Shown one piece after another: positions 41,435 to 51,487 of a stretch of 64,000 nucleotides of DNA. The position numbers and the translations under genes were made by a program. The first letter of the stretch is position 1, and the number at the start of each line of letters is the position of its first letter. The stretch comes from Pseudonocardia sulfidoxydans NBRC 16205 (GTDB lineage Bacteria > Actinomycetota > Actinomycetes > Mycobacteriales > Pseudonocardiaceae). The stretch is from the NCBI RefSeq assembly GCF_007989085.1, contig NZ_BJVJ01000012.1, positions 1 through 64,000 on the forward strand, given 5' to 3'. The notes under the pieces are model-generated. The model ran no database searches, was not told where the DNA came from, and saw nothing but the letters and a program-made list of their open reading frames with translations.

Positions 41435-42607
41435 GTGGCACAGCCGAGACCGTCCGACCCCGGACCGCGGGCCGAGGTGGTCGTCGATCTCGCGGCGGTG
41501 CGGCACAACGTCGGGCTCCTGTCGCGGACGGCGGCGGACTCGGGGGCGGCGACGATGGTCGTCGTCAAGTCCGACGGCTACGGCCACGGCGCGCCCGACA
41601 TCGCGCGCACGGCCCTGCGCTCCGGTGCCAGCTGGCTCGGCGTGTGCACGCTCGACGAGGCACTCGCGTTGCGCGACAACGGGATCGACGCCCCCTTGCT
41701 GTCGTGGCTGCACCTGCCCGACGAGGACTTCGCCCCCGCGGTGGCGGCGGACGTCGACCTGTCGGTGTCGTCGCACGCCCACCTCGACGCGGTGCTCGAC
41801 GGCGCCCGCCGCGCGGGCCGCCCCGCGCGCGTCCACCTGAAGATCGACACCGGGCTCGGTCGCAACGGCTGCACCGGCGACGACTGGCCGGACCTGGTCG
41901 ACGCGGCGGCGAAGGCGGCCGCGGCGGGTCGGTGCGAGGTCGTGTCGGTGTGGTCGCACCTGGCGTTCGCCGACGTCACGGACCACCCGGTCACCGACGC
42001 GCAGGCCGCACGCCTCGACGCGGCCTGGCGCCACGCGCGTGATCGCGGCCTCGCCCCGATGCGCCACCTCGCCAACTCCGCGGCGACCATGGCACGCCCC
42101 GACCTGCACTACGACCTCGTCCGCCCCGGCATCGCGGTGTACGGGCTCGACCCGTTCGACCGGCCGGTCGGCGAGAGCCCGCTACGGCCGGCGATGACAT
42201 TGCGCGCCAGGGTCGTCAACGTGAAGAAGGTCCGTGCGGGCGAGGGCGTGTCCTACGGCCACGAGTTCACGACGACCCGCGACACGACGCTCGCGCTGGT
42301 CCCGCTGGGCTACGCCGACGGGGTGCCGCGTCGGATGAACTTCGGCGGCCGGATGCGGGTGTGGCTCGGGGGCCGGTCGCGGCCGGTGGTCGGGCGGGTG
42401 TGCATGGACCAGGTCGTCGTCGACTGCGGCCCCGACGGCGGGTCGCAGGTGCGGGAAGGCGACGTGGCGGTGCTGTTCGGCCCCGGCGACGGTGGCGCGC
42501 CGACCGCCCAGGAATGGGCCGACGAGCTGGGGACGATCCACTACGAGGTCGTCACCGGGGTGCAGTCGCGGCGGATCACGCGAACGGTCGTCGGGGAGAA
42601 CGTGTGA
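41435..42607 (+). CDS. alr: Alanine racemase
   Basis: PLP enzyme that makes D-Ala for peptidoglycan. GTG 41435 gives 390 residues. The PLP Lys is in VVVKSDGYGHGA, the catalytic Tyr in GVSYGHEFTT, and conserved sites KIDTGLGRNG, HLANSAATM, RPGIAVYGLDP and VCMDQVVVDC are present. It heads a tightly coupled series (alr, hydrolase, tsaE, HAD, tsaB, rimI, tsaD) like alr-Rv3422c-Rv3419c in mycobacteria. The stop overlaps the next start by GTGA. Confidence 0.96.
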   Translation: MAQPRPSDPGPRAEVVVDLAAVRHNVGLLSRTAADSGAATMVVVKSDGYGHGAPDIARTALRSGASWLGVCTLDEALALRDNGIDAPLLSWLHLPDEDFAPAVAADVDLSVSSHAHLDAVLDGARRAGRPARVHLKIDTGLGRNGCTGDDWPDLVDAAAKAAAAGRCEVVSVWSHLAFADVTDHPVTDAQAARLDAAWRHARDRGLAPMRHLANSAATMARPDLHYDLVRPGIAVYGLDPFDRPVGESPLRPAMTLRARVVNVKKVRAGEGVSYGHEFTTTRDTTLALVPLGYADGVPRRMNFGGRMRVWLGGRSRPVVGRVCMDQVVVDCGPDGGSQVREGDVAVLFGPGDGGAPTAQEWADELGTIHYEVVTGVQSRRITRTVVGENV

Positions 42608-43725
42608 AACCGAGTGTCTGGCAGACCGTCGGCATCGCGAGCGGTGTCGCCGGGGCCGCGGGAGCCGCGGTCGGTGTGGGTGTCGCGGCCCGGCGCCGCA
42701 ACAGGATCGCGGCCGACCGTCGCAGGCTGGCGGCGCAGCTGACGTCGACGCCCCCACCGGAGTCGACGCCGCGCAGCGAGGAGTCCTCGGTCACCGCCGA
42801 CGACGGTGTCCGGCTCTCCTGCGAGGAGATCGAGCCGCCCGACGGGGTCCGGCCGGTGCTGACGGTGGTGCTGGTGCACGGGTTCGCCCTCGACCGGCGG
42901 ACGTGGTCGCTGCAGACCCCGGTGCTGACGGCGCAGCGGCACCCGGCGTCGCGGATCGTCATGTACGACCAGCGCAGCCACGGCCGTTCGGAGCGGGCCC
43001 CGCGGGAGACGTGCACGATCGACCAGCTGGGCCGCGACCTCGACGCGGTGATCCGTGCGCTGGCCCCGGACGGCCCGCTGGTGCTGGTGGGGCACTCGAT
43101 GGGCGGCATGACGCTGATGGCGCTGGCCGAGCAGCGCCCGGACCTGTTCGCCGAGCGGGTCGCGGGTGTGGCGCTGGTGTCGACGTCGGCGGGGGAGATG
43201 GGCAGCGGCGGCCTGGGGGCGGCGCTGTTGTCGCGCAACAACCCGTTGCTGCGCGGCGTCGGCCTGCTGGCCCGGGTGCAGCCCAAGCTGGTCGAGGGGG
43301 TGCGGCGCGCGGCGGGCGACCTCATCTGGTCGATCACCCGCAGCTACGCCTACGGTGACCGGTCGGTCGACCCGGCGCTGGTCGACCTCGTCGACACCAT
43401 GATCGGAGCGAACGCGGTGGACGCCCTCACCGACTTCGTCGACACCCTGGGCAGCCACGACCGGATCGCCGCACTGCCCGCGCTCGCGGGGTGCGAGGTG
43501 CTGGTCGCGGCCGGGGACGCCGACAAGATGATCCCGTTCTCCCACAGCGAGCGGATCGCCGGCGAGCTGCCGTCGGCGCGGCTGCTGCGGCTGCCCGGCG
43601 TCGGTCACATGCCGATGATGGAGAAGCCGGCGGAGTTCGACGCGGCGCTGGTCGAGCTCGTCGACGCGGCGGCCCGGCGGGCGGCGGCGGGCCGGTCGGT
43701 GCGGCGGATGCGGAAGCGGGCATGA
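42604..43725 (+). CDS. Alpha/beta hydrolase with N-terminal membrane segment
   Basis: A 373-residue protein from GTG 42604. An N-terminal hydrophobic stretch (VGIASGVAGAAGAAVGVGVA) probably anchors it in the membrane. The hydrolase fold has VVLVHGFALDRRTW, MYDQRSHGRSE, nucleophile Ser in VLVGHSMGGMTLMA, Asp in VAAGDADKMIPF and His in PGVGHMPMMEKP, so the triad is complete. Substrate unknown; its constant link to alr and tsaE suggests an envelope role. It overlaps both neighbours (GTGA, ATGA). Confidence 0.92.
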   Translation: MKPSVWQTVGIASGVAGAAGAAVGVGVAARRRNRIAADRRRLAAQLTSTPPPESTPRSEESSVTADDGVRLSCEEIEPPDGVRPVLTVVLVHGFALDRRTWSLQTPVLTAQRHPASRIVMYDQRSHGRSERAPRETCTIDQLGRDLDAVIRALAPDGPLVLVGHSMGGMTLMALAEQRPDLFAERVAGVALVSTSAGEMGSGGLGAALLSRNNPLLRGVGLLARVQPKLVEGVRRAAGDLIWSITRSYAYGDRSVDPALVDLVDTMIGANAVDALTDFVDTLGSHDRIAALPALAGCEVLVAAGDADKMIPFSHSERIAGELPSARLLRLPGVGHMPMMEKPAEFDAALVELVDAAARRAAAGRSVRRMRKRA

Positions 43726-44186
43726 CGACCGTCTTCGAGGCCGAGCACGTGCTCCCCGAGCCGGCCGACACCGAGGCGCTCGGCGAAGCCCTTGCGGCGC
43801 AGCTGAAAGCGGGCGACCTCGTGCTGCTGTCGGGGCCGCTGGGCGCCGGGAAGACCGCCATGACCCGCGGCATCGCGCGCGGCCTCGGGGTCACGGGCGC
43901 GGTCACCTCGCCGACGTTCGTCATCGCCCGCGAGCACCGGCCCGGTCCCGGCGGGGCCGGGGTGCCGCTGGTGCACGTCGACGCGTACCGGCTCGGGTCG
44001 TCGGGCATCGCGGTCGCCGACGAGCTCGACGACCTCGACCTCGACACCGACCTCACGGCCGCCGTCGTCGTCGTGGAGTGGGGCGAGGGCGTGGCGGAAC
44101 GGCTGTCGTCGTCGCACGTACTGGTGCAGCTGCAACGACGTCCCGACGACGTGCGGGTCGCCACCGTGCGCCGGGTGCAGGGATGA
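43722..44186 (+). CDS. tsaE: tRNA t6A biosynthesis ATPase TsaE
   Basis: TsaE is the P-loop ATPase that resets the TsaBD complex making N6-threonylcarbamoyl-adenosine at A37 of ANN-decoding tRNAs. The 154-residue product has LSGPLGAGKTAMTRGIARGL (Walker A), VTSPTFVIAREH and the HVDAYRL motif with VVVVEWGEGVAERL. ATG 43722 overlaps the hydrolase stop. TsaB and TsaD are encoded downstream in the same run, so the pathway is nearly complete here. Confidence 0.95.
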   Translation: MTTVFEAEHVLPEPADTEALGEALAAQLKAGDLVLLSGPLGAGKTAMTRGIARGLGVTGAVTSPTFVIAREHRPGPGGAGVPLVHVDAYRLGSSGIAVADELDDLDLDTDLTAAVVVVEWGEGVAERLSSSHVLVQLQRRPDDVRVATVRRVQG

Positions 44187-44893
44187 TCAGGGCCGTCATC
44201 TTCGACTGGGGCGGCACCCTCACCCCGTGGCGCACGATGGACTTCCGCGCCGGCTGGCGGGCCTACGCGTCGTTGCGGCACGCCGGTGACGACGACCGGG
44301 CGGCCGCGCTCGCCGAGGCACTGGCCACGGCCGACAGCGCCCGCTGGACCGCCATCCGCGACGGCGCGCGGGCGTTCACGATCGCCGACGTCCTGGCCGA
44401 CGCCGCCGCCGACCACCGCGACGACGAACACGCCCACGCCCTGGCCGCCTACCGCGACCACTGGGTGCAGGCCACCCACACCGACCCCGAGGCCGCGCCG
44501 ATGCTGCGTGCCCTCAAGGAACGGGGCCTGCGGCTGGGCATCCTGTCGTCGACGATGTGGCCCGGCGACTGGCACGACGAGTGGCTGCGCCGCGACGGCG
44601 TGCTCGACCTGTTCGACGGCCGCACCTGGTCGAGCGACCTGCCCTTCACCAAGCCGCACCCGCAGGCGTTCCGCGCGGCCATGGACTCCGTCGGTGTCGA
44701 CGACCCGGCCGCCTGCGTGTTCGTCGGCGACCGCCCCTACGACGACATCAGCGGTGCGAAGGGCGTCGGAATGCGGGCGGTCCTGGTGCCGCACAGCGAG
44801 ATCCCCGCCGAGCAGCAGGTCCCCGTCGACGTCACGCCCGACGCCGTCGTCCAGCGCCTGTCCGAGCTCCCGGACGTCGTGCGCGGGTGGTGA
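44183..44893 (+). CDS. HAD family hydrolase
   Basis: A 236-residue HAD-superfamily protein from ATG 44183 (ATGA overlap with tsaE). Motif I is VIFDWGGTLTP, which keeps the nucleophile Asp but has Gly in place of the second Asp of DxD. Motif II is LGILSSTMWPG, motif III the Lys of PFTKPHPQ, motif IV FVGDRPYDDISGAKG. It resembles small phosphatases of the FDWGGTL subgroup common in actinobacteria. Substrate unknown. It sits within the t6A gene run but has no known part in it. Confidence 0.9.
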   Translation: MIRAVIFDWGGTLTPWRTMDFRAGWRAYASLRHAGDDDRAAALAEALATADSARWTAIRDGARAFTIADVLADAAADHRDDEHAHALAAYRDHWVQATHTDPEAAPMLRALKERGLRLGILSSTMWPGDWHDEWLRRDGVLDLFDGRTWSSDLPFTKPHPQAFRAAMDSVGVDDPAACVFVGDRPYDDISGAKGVGMRAVLVPHSEIPAEQQVPVDVTPDAVVQRLSELPDVVRGW

Positions 44894-44904
44894 ACGGCGG
44901 CTCG

Positions 44905-44910
44905 TAGGCT
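44905..44910 (+). promoter_or_regulatory. Leaderless-type -10 of tsaB
   Basis: TAGGCT ends 6 bp before GTG 44917, so tsaB-rimI-tsaD may have their own leaderless transcript besides read-through. Confidence 0.5.
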
Positions 44911-44916
44911 GGCCGG

Positions 44917-45591
44917 GTGCTGGTTCTGGCCCTGGACACCGCGACGTCGACCGTGACGGCGGGGGTCGTCTCGCTTCCCGATTCCGGTAGCCCGGTCGTG
45001 AGAGGACAGCGGGTCGCCGCCGACGCGCGCAAGCACGGCGAGCTCCTCATGCCCAACGTGCTCGCCGCGTGCGCCGAGGCCGGCGTCGCACTGCGCGACG
45101 TCGACGCCATCGTCACCGGCACCGGGCCCGGCCCGTTCACCGGGCTGCGGGTCGGCATGGTCACCGCCGCCGCGCTCGGCGACGCGCTGGGCAAACCGGT
45201 GCACGGCGTCTGCTCGCACGACGCGATCGCCCGCGAGGCGTGCGCAGACCGCTTGAGCGGCAACCTGATCGTGGTCACCGATGCGCGGCGTCGCGAGGTC
45301 TACTGGGCCGGCTACGAGGCGGAGGGCGCCCGCGTCACGGGCCCGCACGTCGAGGCCCCCGCGGTGCTCGTCGAGCGGCTCGGCGGGTTCCCGTCGGTCG
45401 CCGCGGCGGGGGAGAGGGCCGACGTCACGGGCCTGCCCGTCATCGGTCCCGCGACGGCCGGGGCCGCCGGGCTGGTCGCCGTGGCCGCCGACGCGCTGCG
45501 CGCAGGTGCCGACCCCGGCCCGCTGCGCCCGCTCTACCTGCGTCGCCCCGACGCCGTGGAACCGGGGGCCCGCAAACGGGTGAGCGCGTGA
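44917..45591 (+). CDS. tsaB: tRNA t6A complex dimerisation subunit TsaB
   Basis: TsaB is the inactive actin-fold partner of TsaD. The 224-residue product opens [18 protein letters not shown] and has the conserved [40 protein letters not shown] and [16 protein letters not shown] 44917 is chosen for the -10 TAGGCT 6 bp upstream. The stop overlaps rimI by GTGA. Confidence 0.95.
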   Translation: MLVLALDTATSTVTAGVVSLPDSGSPVVRGQRVAADARKHGELLMPNVLAACAEAGVALRDVDAIVTGTGPGPFTGLRVGMVTAAALGDALGKPVHGVCSHDAIAREACADRLSGNLIVVTDARRREVYWAGYEAEGARVTGPHVEAPAVLVERLGGFPSVAAAGERADVTGLPVIGPATAGAAGLVAVAADALRAGADPGPLRPLYLRRPDAVEPGARKRVSA

Positions 45592-46049
45592 CGAGCGTTC
45601 ACGTGGGCCCGCTGCTGCGGGCCGACGCCGAACGCTGCGCCGAGCTGGAGGAGCTGCTCTTCCCCGGCGACGACCCCTGGAGCGCGCAGGCGTTCCGCGA
45701 CGAGATCGGCGCCGGGCACGTCTACGTCGGCGTCCGCAGCGAGGGGACGCTCGTCGGCTATGCCGGGCTGGCGTTCACCGCGGGCCCGCCGCAGCCCGAG
45801 GCCGAGGTGCACACCATCGGCGTCGACCCCGCCCACCAGGGCCGCGGCCTCGGCCGGGTGCTGCTGCACCGCCTGCTCACCCCCGCCGACGAGGTGGGGG
45901 CCACGATCTTCCTCGAGGTGCGCACCGACAACGAACCCGCGCGGCGGCTCTACGAGTCCGAGGGGTTCACGGTCGTCGGCGTGCGCAAGAGGTACTACCG
46001 GCCCTCCGGGGCCGACGCCTACACGATGCGAAGGGACGCGCGAGCGTGA
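45588..46049 (+). CDS. rimI: Ribosomal protein S18-alanine N-acetyltransferase
   Basis: GNAT enzyme that acetylates the N-terminus of S18 in E. coli and possibly other N-termini in actinobacteria. The 153-residue protein has [20 protein letters not shown], the acetyl-CoA loop [20 protein letters not shown], and [20 protein letters not shown] with [14 protein letters not shown], all RimI hallmarks. It lies between tsaB and tsaD with 4-bp overlaps on each side, the standard arrangement. Confidence 0.94.
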   Translation: MTSVHVGPLLRADAERCAELEELLFPGDDPWSAQAFRDEIGAGHVYVGVRSEGTLVGYAGLAFTAGPPQPEAEVHTIGVDPAHQGRGLGRVLLHRLLTPADEVGATIFLEVRTDNEPARRLYESEGFTVVGVRKRYYRPSGADAYTMRRDARA

Positions 46050-47095
46050 CGAGCGGGCTGGTGCTGGGGATCGAGACGTCGTGCGACGAGACCGGCGTCG
46101 GGATCGTGCGCGTCGACGGTGACGGCACGACCACGTTGCTGGCCAACGAGATCTCCTCGAGCGTCGAGGAGCACGCGCGGTTCGGCGGCGTGGTGCCGGA
46201 GGTGGCGTCGCGGGCGCACCTGCAGGCGATGGTGCCCGCCGTGCACCGCGCGATGGCGACGGCCGGTGTGACGGCGAAGGACGTCGACGCCGTCGCCGTG
46301 ACCGCCGGGCCGGGTCTGTCGGGGACGCTGCTCGTCGGCGTCGCCGCGGCCAAGGCCTACGCCGCGGCGTGGGAGGTCCCGCTGTACGGGGTGAACCACC
46401 TGGCCGCGCACGTCGCCGTCGACACCCTGCAGAACGGGCCGCTGCCGCCCGCGCTGGCGCTGCTCGTGTCGGGCGGTCACTCCAGCCTGCTGTCGGTGCC
46501 CGACCTCGCCGGCCCGGTCACACCGTTGGGCGCGACGATCGACGACGCCGCCGGCGAGGCCTTCGACAAGGTTGCCCGGCTGCTCGGCCTGCCGTTCCCG
46601 GGTGGGCCGCACATCGACCGCGTCGCTCGCGACGGGGACCCGAGGGCGATCTCCTTCCCGCGCGGGCTCACCGGCCCACGCGACGCCCCCTTCGACTTCT
46701 CCTTCTCCGGGCTCAAGACGGCCGTCGCCCGCCACGTCGAGGCGCTGGAGCGGACCGGGACGCCGATCCCGGTCGCCGACGTCGCCGCGAGTTTCCAGGA
46801 GGCCGTGGTCGACGTCCTCACCGCCAAGGCGGTGAAGGCCGCGCGCGAGCACGGGATGGAGATCCTGTGCCTGGGCGGTGGGGTCGCCGCCAACTCACGG
46901 CTCCGCGCGCTGGCGCAGGAGCGTTGCGACGCGGCAGGTCTCGTCCTGCGGGTGCCCAAGCCCGTGCTGTGCACCGACAACGGCGCGATGGTCGCGGCGC
47001 TGGGCGCGCACCTGCTCGCCCGCGACGCCACCCCCTCGTCGCTCGACCTCCCCGCCGACTCGTCGCTGCCGGTCACCGAGGTCCTGGTCGGCTGA
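46046..47095 (+). CDS. tsaD: tRNA t6A37 threonylcarbamoyltransferase TsaD
   Basis: TsaD transfers threonylcarbamoyl to A37. The 349-residue product opens [20 protein letters not shown] and has the metal ligands in [12 protein letters not shown] and [10 protein letters not shown], the nucleotide-binding [34 protein letters not shown] and the C-terminal [12 protein letters not shown]. Start overlaps rimI (GTGA). It is the last gene of the run; a palindromic bidirectional terminator follows 21 bp later. Confidence 0.96.
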   Translation: MTSGLVLGIETSCDETGVGIVRVDGDGTTTLLANEISSSVEEHARFGGVVPEVASRAHLQAMVPAVHRAMATAGVTAKDVDAVAVTAGPGLSGTLLVGVAAAKAYAAAWEVPLYGVNHLAAHVAVDTLQNGPLPPALALLVSGGHSSLLSVPDLAGPVTPLGATIDDAAGEAFDKVARLLGLPFPGGPHIDRVARDGDPRAISFPRGLTGPRDAPFDFSFSGLKTAVARHVEALERTGTPIPVADVAASFQEAVVDVLTAKAVKAAREHGMEILCLGGGVAANSRLRALAQERCDAAGLVLRVPKPVLCTDNGAMVAALGAHLLARDATPSSLDLPADSSLPVTEVLVG

Positions 47096-47116
47096 GATCG
47101 CCGCAGGTCAGACCTT

Positions 47117-47156
47117 GTGAGCGGTAATAGTCGCCATAGCGACCATTACCGCTCAC
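47117..47156. repeat. 40-bp palindrome family, copy 2 (bidirectional terminator)
   Basis: Starts GTGAGCGGTAATAGTCGC; 18 of 20 positions pair, with the mismatches at the loop and in the middle. Lies between convergent tsaD and the aldo/keto reductase, 8 bp from the latter's stop. Relative to copy 1, the C-G pair at arm position 9 is a paired T-A. Confidence 0.85.
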
Positions 47157-47164
47157 AGGGTCGG

Positions 47165-48103
47165 TCAGGCGCTGCTGACGTGCGACAGCAGGCGCAGCTC
47201 GTCGTCGGTCAGCTGCAAGGTCAGCACCGGCAGCAGGTCGGCCAGCTGCTCCGGGGTGCGGGCGCTCGCGATCGGGGCCGCGACCGTCGGCTGCGCCGCC
47301 AGCCACGCCAGCGCCACCGCCGCCACCGGCACCTCGTGGCCCGCGGCGATCTCGTCGAGTGCTGCCAGGACGGCGCGGCCGCGGTCGTCGAGGTACTCCA
47401 GCGCACCCTCGGCGCGGACGCTGTCGACCGACGGGCCACCGTCGCGGTACTTGCCCGTCAGGAAGCCCTTGGCCAGCGCGTAGTACGGCAGGCACGCGAT
47501 GTTCTCCGACTCCAGCAGCGGCGCCTGGGACGCCTCGAAGTCGCTCCGCTCCATCAGGTTGTAGTGCGGCTGCACGGCCTCGTAGCGGGGCAGGCCGTCG
47601 CGGTCGGAGATCTCCAGCGCCGAGCGCAGCCGCTCCGCGGTGAAGTTCGACGCCCCCAGCGCGCGGACCTTGCCCGCCTTCACCAGCGTCGCGAACGCGT
47701 CGAGGGTCTCCTCCTGCGCGACCGACTCGTCGTCGCGGTGCGCGTAGAGCAGGTCGATCCGGTCGGTGCGCAGCCGGCGCAGGCAGTCGTCGGCCGCCTC
47801 GGCGATGTTGGCCGCGGACAGGCCCGGCCTGCTCGGCAGGCTGCTCACCTTCGTCGCGATCACGACGTCGTCGCGGTTGCCGCGCGCGGCCATCCAGTTG
47901 CCGATGATGGTCTCGGACTCGCCGCCCGAGTTGCCCGGCTTGCGCCAGAAGTAGGAGTCGGCGGTGTCGATGAAGTTGCCGCCCGCCGCCACGTAGGCGT
48001 CGAGGACCTCGAACGAGGCGTCCTCGTCGATGGTCCACCCGAACACGTTGCCGCCGAGGCAGAGCCGGGAGACGTCCAGGTCGCTGGAGCCGATCGTCGT
48101 CAT
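47165..48103 (-). CDS. Aldo/keto reductase
   Basis: A 312-residue NADPH-dependent TIM-barrel oxidoreductase from ATG 48103. Catalytic residues are the Asp of FIDTADSYFWRKPG with Tyr in the same motif, Lys of VVIATKVSSL, and His of LLYAHRDDES. The C-terminal cofactor site reads APIASARTPEQLADLL. It belongs to the YajO/L-glyceraldehyde-reductase-like group; substrate unknown. The start has a leaderless-type -10. It is convergent with tsaD. Confidence 0.94.
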   Translation of the reverse strand: MTTIGSSDLDVSRLCLGGNVFGWTIDEDASFEVLDAYVAAGGNFIDTADSYFWRKPGNSGGESETIIGNWMAARGNRDDVVIATKVSSLPSRPGLSAANIAEAADDCLRRLRTDRIDLLYAHRDDESVAQEETLDAFATLVKAGKVRALGASNFTAERLRSALEISDRDGLPRYEAVQPHYNLMERSDFEASQAPLLESENIACLPYYALAKGFLTGKYRDGGPSVDSVRAEGALEYLDDRGRAVLAALDEIAAGHEVPVAAVALAWLAAQPTVAAPIASARTPEQLADLLPVLTLQLTDDELRLLSHVSSA

Positions 48104-48110
48104 GGGTCCC

Positions 48111-48116
48111 AACGTA
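48111..48116 (-). promoter_or_regulatory. Leaderless-type -10 of the aldo/keto reductase
   Basis: On the minus strand TACGTT ends 7 bp before ATG 48103. Confidence 0.5.
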
Positions 48117-48125
48117 CGACGCCGA

Positions 48126-48761
48126 TCACCGGGCCAGGCTGTTGCCCTCCGGGCCTTCCGTGTGCGACAGGCGTTTCGCGAAACAGTCGTCGCGCAGCAG
48201 GTTCTGCTGGTCGCACCACGCGTTGGCCTCCTGCGCGGTCGCGAACGGCTGCCCGGCGAGCGTCACCCAGAACCCGCCGCGGCGGAAGCTCGTGTAGTCG
48301 TCGGAGCGGACCAGGATCGCCTGCGGGAACCGCGACCGCGACACGGTGAAGTCGGCGAGGATCGACGCCTCGTCGAACGTCCGCCCGTTGACGACGAGTC
48401 CCGGCGCCTTCGACCCCAGCTGCGGCACCCACTGCCCGACCAGGCTCTCCGCACGGATGCGGTCGGTGCCGACCTGCCGCTGCAGCGCCTCGGCGGGGTC
48501 GCCCGCGGTGAGCGAGCCCGACGACGTCGTGGGCACGGTGCTGCCCGGACCGGGCCCGGGCCCGCCCGCGGCCGGGCCCGCCGCCTGCGCAACGCCGACG
48601 ACCTCGCGGTGGAGCAGATCGTCGCGCAGCAGGTAGACGGTGAGTGCCGAACCCAGGACCAGCAACGACGCGACGAGCGCGGCCACACCCGTCGCCGTCG
48701 AGGCCGGCCGGGACCCCCTCGGCCGGCCCGCGGGACGCGGCGCGGGGCCTTCCTGCGACAC
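48126..48761 (-). CDS. Membrane-anchored protein with SPOR-like C-terminus
   Basis: A 211-residue protein from GTG 48761 with a good SD (GGGAGG on the minus strand). A Pro/Arg-rich cytoplasmic start is followed by one TM helix (ATGVAALVASLLVLGSALTV), a Gly/Pro linker and a C-terminal domain (SFRRGGFWVTLAGQPFATAQ then EANAWCDQQNLLRDDC) that looks like a divergent SPOR-type peptidoglycan-binding fold with one Cys pair. The role is unknown. It is transcribed away from groES, whose promoter lies just beyond its start. Confidence 0.8.
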   Translation of the reverse strand: MSQEGPAPRPAGRPRGSRPASTATGVAALVASLLVLGSALTVYLLRDDLLHREVVGVAQAAGPAAGGPGPGPGSTVPTTSSGSLTAGDPAEALQRQVGTDRIRAESLVGQWVPQLGSKAPGLVVNGRTFDEASILADFTVSRSRFPQAILVRSDDYTSFRRGGFWVTLAGQPFATAQEANAWCDQQNLLRDDCFAKRLSHTEGPEGNSLAR

Positions 48762-48777
48762 GGTCGTCCTCCCGACG

Positions 48778-48812
48778 TTGAGCGGTTGGCAGTCTCATGG
48801 GTAGAGTGCCAG
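48778..48812 (+). promoter_or_regulatory. groES promoter with CIRCE operator (HrcA)
   Basis: TTGAGC (48778-48783) and TAGAGT (48802-48807), spaced 18 bp, form a housekeeping promoter. Over it lies the CIRCE inverted repeat TTGGCAGTC-N9-GAGTGCCAG (48786-48812), one base from the ideal pairing. HrcA repression of groESL is expected. Leader to the GTG is about 110 nt. Confidence 0.85.
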
Positions 48813-48924
48813 AGCACAGAGCGAACGGGCCGCCCCGGCACCCGCGACGGCGGGGCTCCCGATCGCTCGACACTTGCCAGAGTCAGAATTCGAGTTCGTA
48901 CCCCATGGAAGGGGAGGTCATCCA

Positions 48925-49215
48925 GTGGCGAACATCAAGCCGCTCGAGGACAAGATCGTCGTCCAGGCCAGCGAGGCCGAGACCACCACCGCCTCGGGCA
49001 TCGTGATCCCCGACACCGCCAAGGAGAAGCCCCAGGAGGGCAAGGTCCTGGCCGTGGGCCCGGGTCGCATCGACGACAACGGCAACCGTGTGCCGCTCGA
49101 CGTGGCCGTGGGCGACGTCGTCATCTATTCGAAGTACGGCGGCACCGAGGTCAAGTACAACGGCGAGGAGTACCTGATCCTCTCCGCGCGCGACGTCCTC
49201 GCGGTCGTCAACTGA
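48925..49215 (+). CDS. groES: Co-chaperonin GroES
   Basis: GroES caps the GroEL cage. GTG 48925 (SD GGGGAGG at 48911-48917) gives 96 residues: [20 protein letters not shown], the mobile loop [20 protein letters not shown], then [20 protein letters not shown] and [19 protein letters not shown]. An ATG at 48905 is out of frame. groEL follows after 117 bp that contain a stem-loop. Confidence 0.97.
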   Translation: MANIKPLEDKIVVQASEAETTTASGIVIPDTAKEKPQEGKVLAVGPGRIDDNGNRVPLDVAVGDVVIYSKYGGTEVKYNGEEYLILSARDVLAVVN

Positions 49216-49242
49216 CACCACCCGGCTGATCTCCGGCCGCAT

Positions 49243-50955
<1,713 letters not shown>

Positions 50956-50980
50956 CCGTCCCGTAGCTCAGCAGCACCGC

Positions 50981-51019
50981 CGAGGGCGGGTGCGAACCTC
51001 GTGTTCGCACCCGCCCTCG
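50981..51019. terminator. Bidirectional hairpin between groEL and whiB3-like gene
   Basis: A perfect 17-bp stem (50981-50997 with 51003-51019) around a 5-nt loop, between convergent groEL and the whiB gene. Confidence 0.88.
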
Positions 51020-51036
51020 TGGCGTTGCCGGGGCCC

Positions 51037-51354
51037 TTACCGCCGGACCGTCGCGTCCCGCGGCTGCCGCAGCCGACGCTCGCGGGCCTGGAGCACCTCG
51101 AGGCGGTCGGCCTCCGAGAGCCCACCCCACACGCCGTAGGGCTCGTGCACGGCCAGGGCGTGCCGGCGGCACTCCTCGACGACCGGGCACGTGCGGCACA
51201 CGGCCTTGGCCTGCGCCTCCCGGTTGACCTTGGCCGGGCCGCGCTCGCCCTCGGGATGGAAGAAGAACGCGCTGTCCATGCCGCGGCAGGCGCCGCGCAT
51301 CTGCCAGTCCCAGGTTTCCGACACGGGGACCGGAAGTCGTCGGGTGTCTGCCAC
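51037..51354 (-). CDS. whiB3: WhiB family regulator (WhiB3-like)
   Basis: A 105-residue 4Fe-4S transcription factor. It reads WDWQMRGACRGMDSAFFFHP, then EGERGPAKVNREAQAKAVCR with TCPVVEECRRHALAVHEPYG and the turn VWGGLSEADR. The four Cys, C-X(n)-C-X2-C-X5-C, and the phrase CRGMDSxFFHPxGERG match WhiB3, which in mycobacteria also lies next to groEL1. GTG 51354 has GGTGAGG upstream. WhiB3 senses redox and NO and controls lipid and metabolic genes in mycobacteria. Confidence 0.92.
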   Translation of the reverse strand: MADTRRLPVPVSETWDWQMRGACRGMDSAFFFHPEGERGPAKVNREAQAKAVCRTCPVVEECRRHALAVHEPYGVWGGLSEADRLEVLQARERRLRQPRDATVRR

Positions 51355-51487
51355 GACCCTCACCAGCCTTGTCTGCTCGAACGATGTCGTCGATGCCGAG
51401 ATACCCGCAGTAAATCGCGCCAAACCCGGTTCAACAAGAGTATCGGCACATGTTTCCGGCTTGACCGCCGGACGGTCGGGACGCACG